From the NCBI GenBank assembly GCA_031264975.1, contig JAISDH010000352.1, positions 1 through 6,798 of the forward strand: a stretch of DNA of 6,798 bases, in the 5' to 3' direction. Under the pieces are notes generated by a model. The model did not search any database. It was not told where the DNA came from and worked only from the letters and a program-made list of their open reading frames with translations. Each line of letters opens with the position of its first letter. Within the stretch, counting starts at the first letter, position 1. Origin of the DNA: Bacteroidales bacterium. GTDB lineage: Bacteria > Bacteroidota > Bacteroidia > Bacteroidales > WCHB1-69. The position numbers and the translations under genes are program-made. Positions 6,112 through 6,798 of this stretch are shown piece after piece.

Positions 6112-6216
6112 AAAAAAAGCCATTGTGACGTCTTCAGTGAATCATTATAATAGTTCGATAAAGATATCATAATGCTTCTATAATGATTTACTGAAGGCAT
6201 CGTAATGACTTTTTTT
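6112..6216. repeat. Imperfect inverted-repeat element with 33-nt internal repeats
   Basis: Arms at 6112-6153 and 6175-6216 match as reverse complements at 34 of 42 positions, both ending in a 7-base A or T run, with GATATC (6163-6168) in the spacer. Inside, a motif close to CATTAYGATRYCTTYAG occurs three times: once on the plus strand from 6121 and twice on the minus strand from 6207 and 6174, exactly 33 nt apart. Seven of eight arm mismatches are transitions, as expected of old repeat copies. No transposase is present. It sits between the terminator of the beta-barrel gene and promoter copy A, so it may be a miniature element, a binding region or both. Confidence 0.7.
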
Positions 6217-6242
6217 CATTTTGCCGGTACAACCCGGGAATT

Positions 6243-6266
6243 ATAAAAATGCGTACTTTGTGCGCA
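6243..6266 (-). terminator. Rho-independent terminator of the beta-barrel gene
   Basis: On the minus strand TGCGCAC, loop AAA, then GTACGCA form a 7-bp stem with one C-A mismatch, followed directly by TTTTT. It begins 16 bp after the stop codon of the beta-barrel gene and separates that gene from the propeller operon. Confidence 0.6.
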
Positions 6267-6281
6267 AATCGGTAGTCCCTG

Positions 6282-6798
6282 TTAAAACTTATAGGCTATC
6301 CCGACCGACACAAGTAATCTGCTCCACGTGCTGACAATCTTGTATTTCAGTTCGGCATTGAGGATAAGTTCGTCCGTGAGTTTCAGGTCGATGCCGCCGC
6401 CGAGATTGAGGCCAACCTCGGTAGAAGAACCGCTGCCGTTATAATCCAAGCCGCCCAGATCTATTTTTGCGCTGGAAGAAGTACCCAGTATACCCAGTCC
6501 GGCCAGCGGATACACCGTAACTTTGTCGGCTACGGGAAACAGCCAGTGACCGTTCACACTCAAATCCCACATGCTTAAACTTATTTCAGCCAGATCCGCT
6601 ACGCCTTCCTTTTTGGGGAGGAAGTAGGTAAACGAGCCTTCCAAACGGAGGGGATTCGTTACGTTGTATTGGAACTTGCCTCCGATACCAAAATTGGTAA
6701 AACTGTCGCCCGAACCCAATACGAGGTTGCCACCTGCGGCCATGTCGCCCTTTTCCTGCGCACCAGCCGTCATACTCATTGCTACTAACGCGATTGCT
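6282..6798 (-). CDS. Outer-membrane beta-barrel protein, 5' end off the window
   Basis: The visible 171 residues are the end of a signal peptide (AIALVAMSMTAGAQ, likely cleaved after AGA) and a complete small barrel ending in Phe (SVGIAYKF), the usual C-terminus of outer-membrane barrels. Alternating strands and turns can be followed: FGIGGKFQYNV, LRLEGSFTYFL, MWDLSVNGHWLF, VTVYPLAGLGILG, STEVGLNLGGGIDLKL and LILNAELKYKI, giving about eight strands, as in the PF13568/PF13505 barrel group. The frame continues open to base 6798, so the true start lies just outside and the internal ATG at 6779 is not it. Codons are richer in G and C than in the propeller genes. It ends at its own terminator and is probably a separate unit. 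Substrate or role is not evident. Confidence 0.88.
   Translation of the reverse strand, partial: AIALVAMSMTAGAQEKGDMAAGGNLVLGSGDSFTNFGIGGKFQYNVTNPLRLEGSFTYFLPKKEGVADLAEISLSMWDLSVNGHWLFPVADKVTVYPLAGLGILGTSSSAKIDLGGLDYNGSGSSTEVGLNLGGGIDLKLTDELILNAELKYKIVSTWSRLLVSVGIAYKF

Noticed and set aside
6178..6219. 13-residue minus-strand peptide (MKKSHYDAFSKSL)
   Set aside because: It is simply one arm of the inverted-repeat element, with no leader features; the second unit continues after a stop. Kept only as part of the repeat description.

Overview
The window looks like a Bacteroidales chromosome (Bacteroides or Parabacteroides type). The reasons are several TAnnTTTG-type -7 promoter boxes, A-rich rather than Shine-Dalgarno leaders before start codons, and lipoproteins of two families that are abundant in that order: the 6-bladed beta-propeller/DUF5128 family (Pfam PF17170) and the BF3164/TolB-like propeller family (PF15869). 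Family names come from recognising sequence patterns, not from a search.

Layout, right to left, since nearly everything is on the minus strand. An outer-membrane beta-barrel gene enters from the right edge (6282 to >6798) and ends at a hairpin terminator (6243-6266). Next is an imperfect inverted-repeat element (6112-6216) abutting a promoter (6081-6111). That promoter leads into a probable three-gene operon: an N-terminally truncated propeller (5259-6014), an intact DUF5128-type propeller lipoprotein (4087-5223) and a TolB-like propeller lipoprotein (3042-4058). The only convincing plus-strand gene, a two-TM protein with a bacterial PH domain (2510-2968), converges on this operon. Beyond it lie an unrecognised ORF fragment without an ATG (2006-2356), a miniature lipoprotein made of a signal peptide plus only the last blade of a TolB-like propeller (1529-1849), a 236-bp leader full of nested inverted repeats, and a second intact DUF5128-type propeller lipoprotein (126-1292). 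A further minus-strand gene may start at base 36 and leave the window.

The intact propellers should be exported, lipid-anchored proteins of the cell envelope. The role of these families is not established and nothing here fixes a ligand. The theme is expansion and decay: two intact DUF5128-type and one intact TolB-like gene sit among remnants that lost either the front or the middle of the protein.

The most interesting non-coding signals are three copies of a 31-bp promoter module with fixed internal spacing (6081-6111, 1875-1905, 2410-2440), each in front of a degraded gene; a leader with mutually exclusive hairpins before 126-1292; and the inverted-repeat element with 33-nt internal repeats at 6112-6216. 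I saw no CRISPR array, tRNA, rRNA, transposase or integrase.
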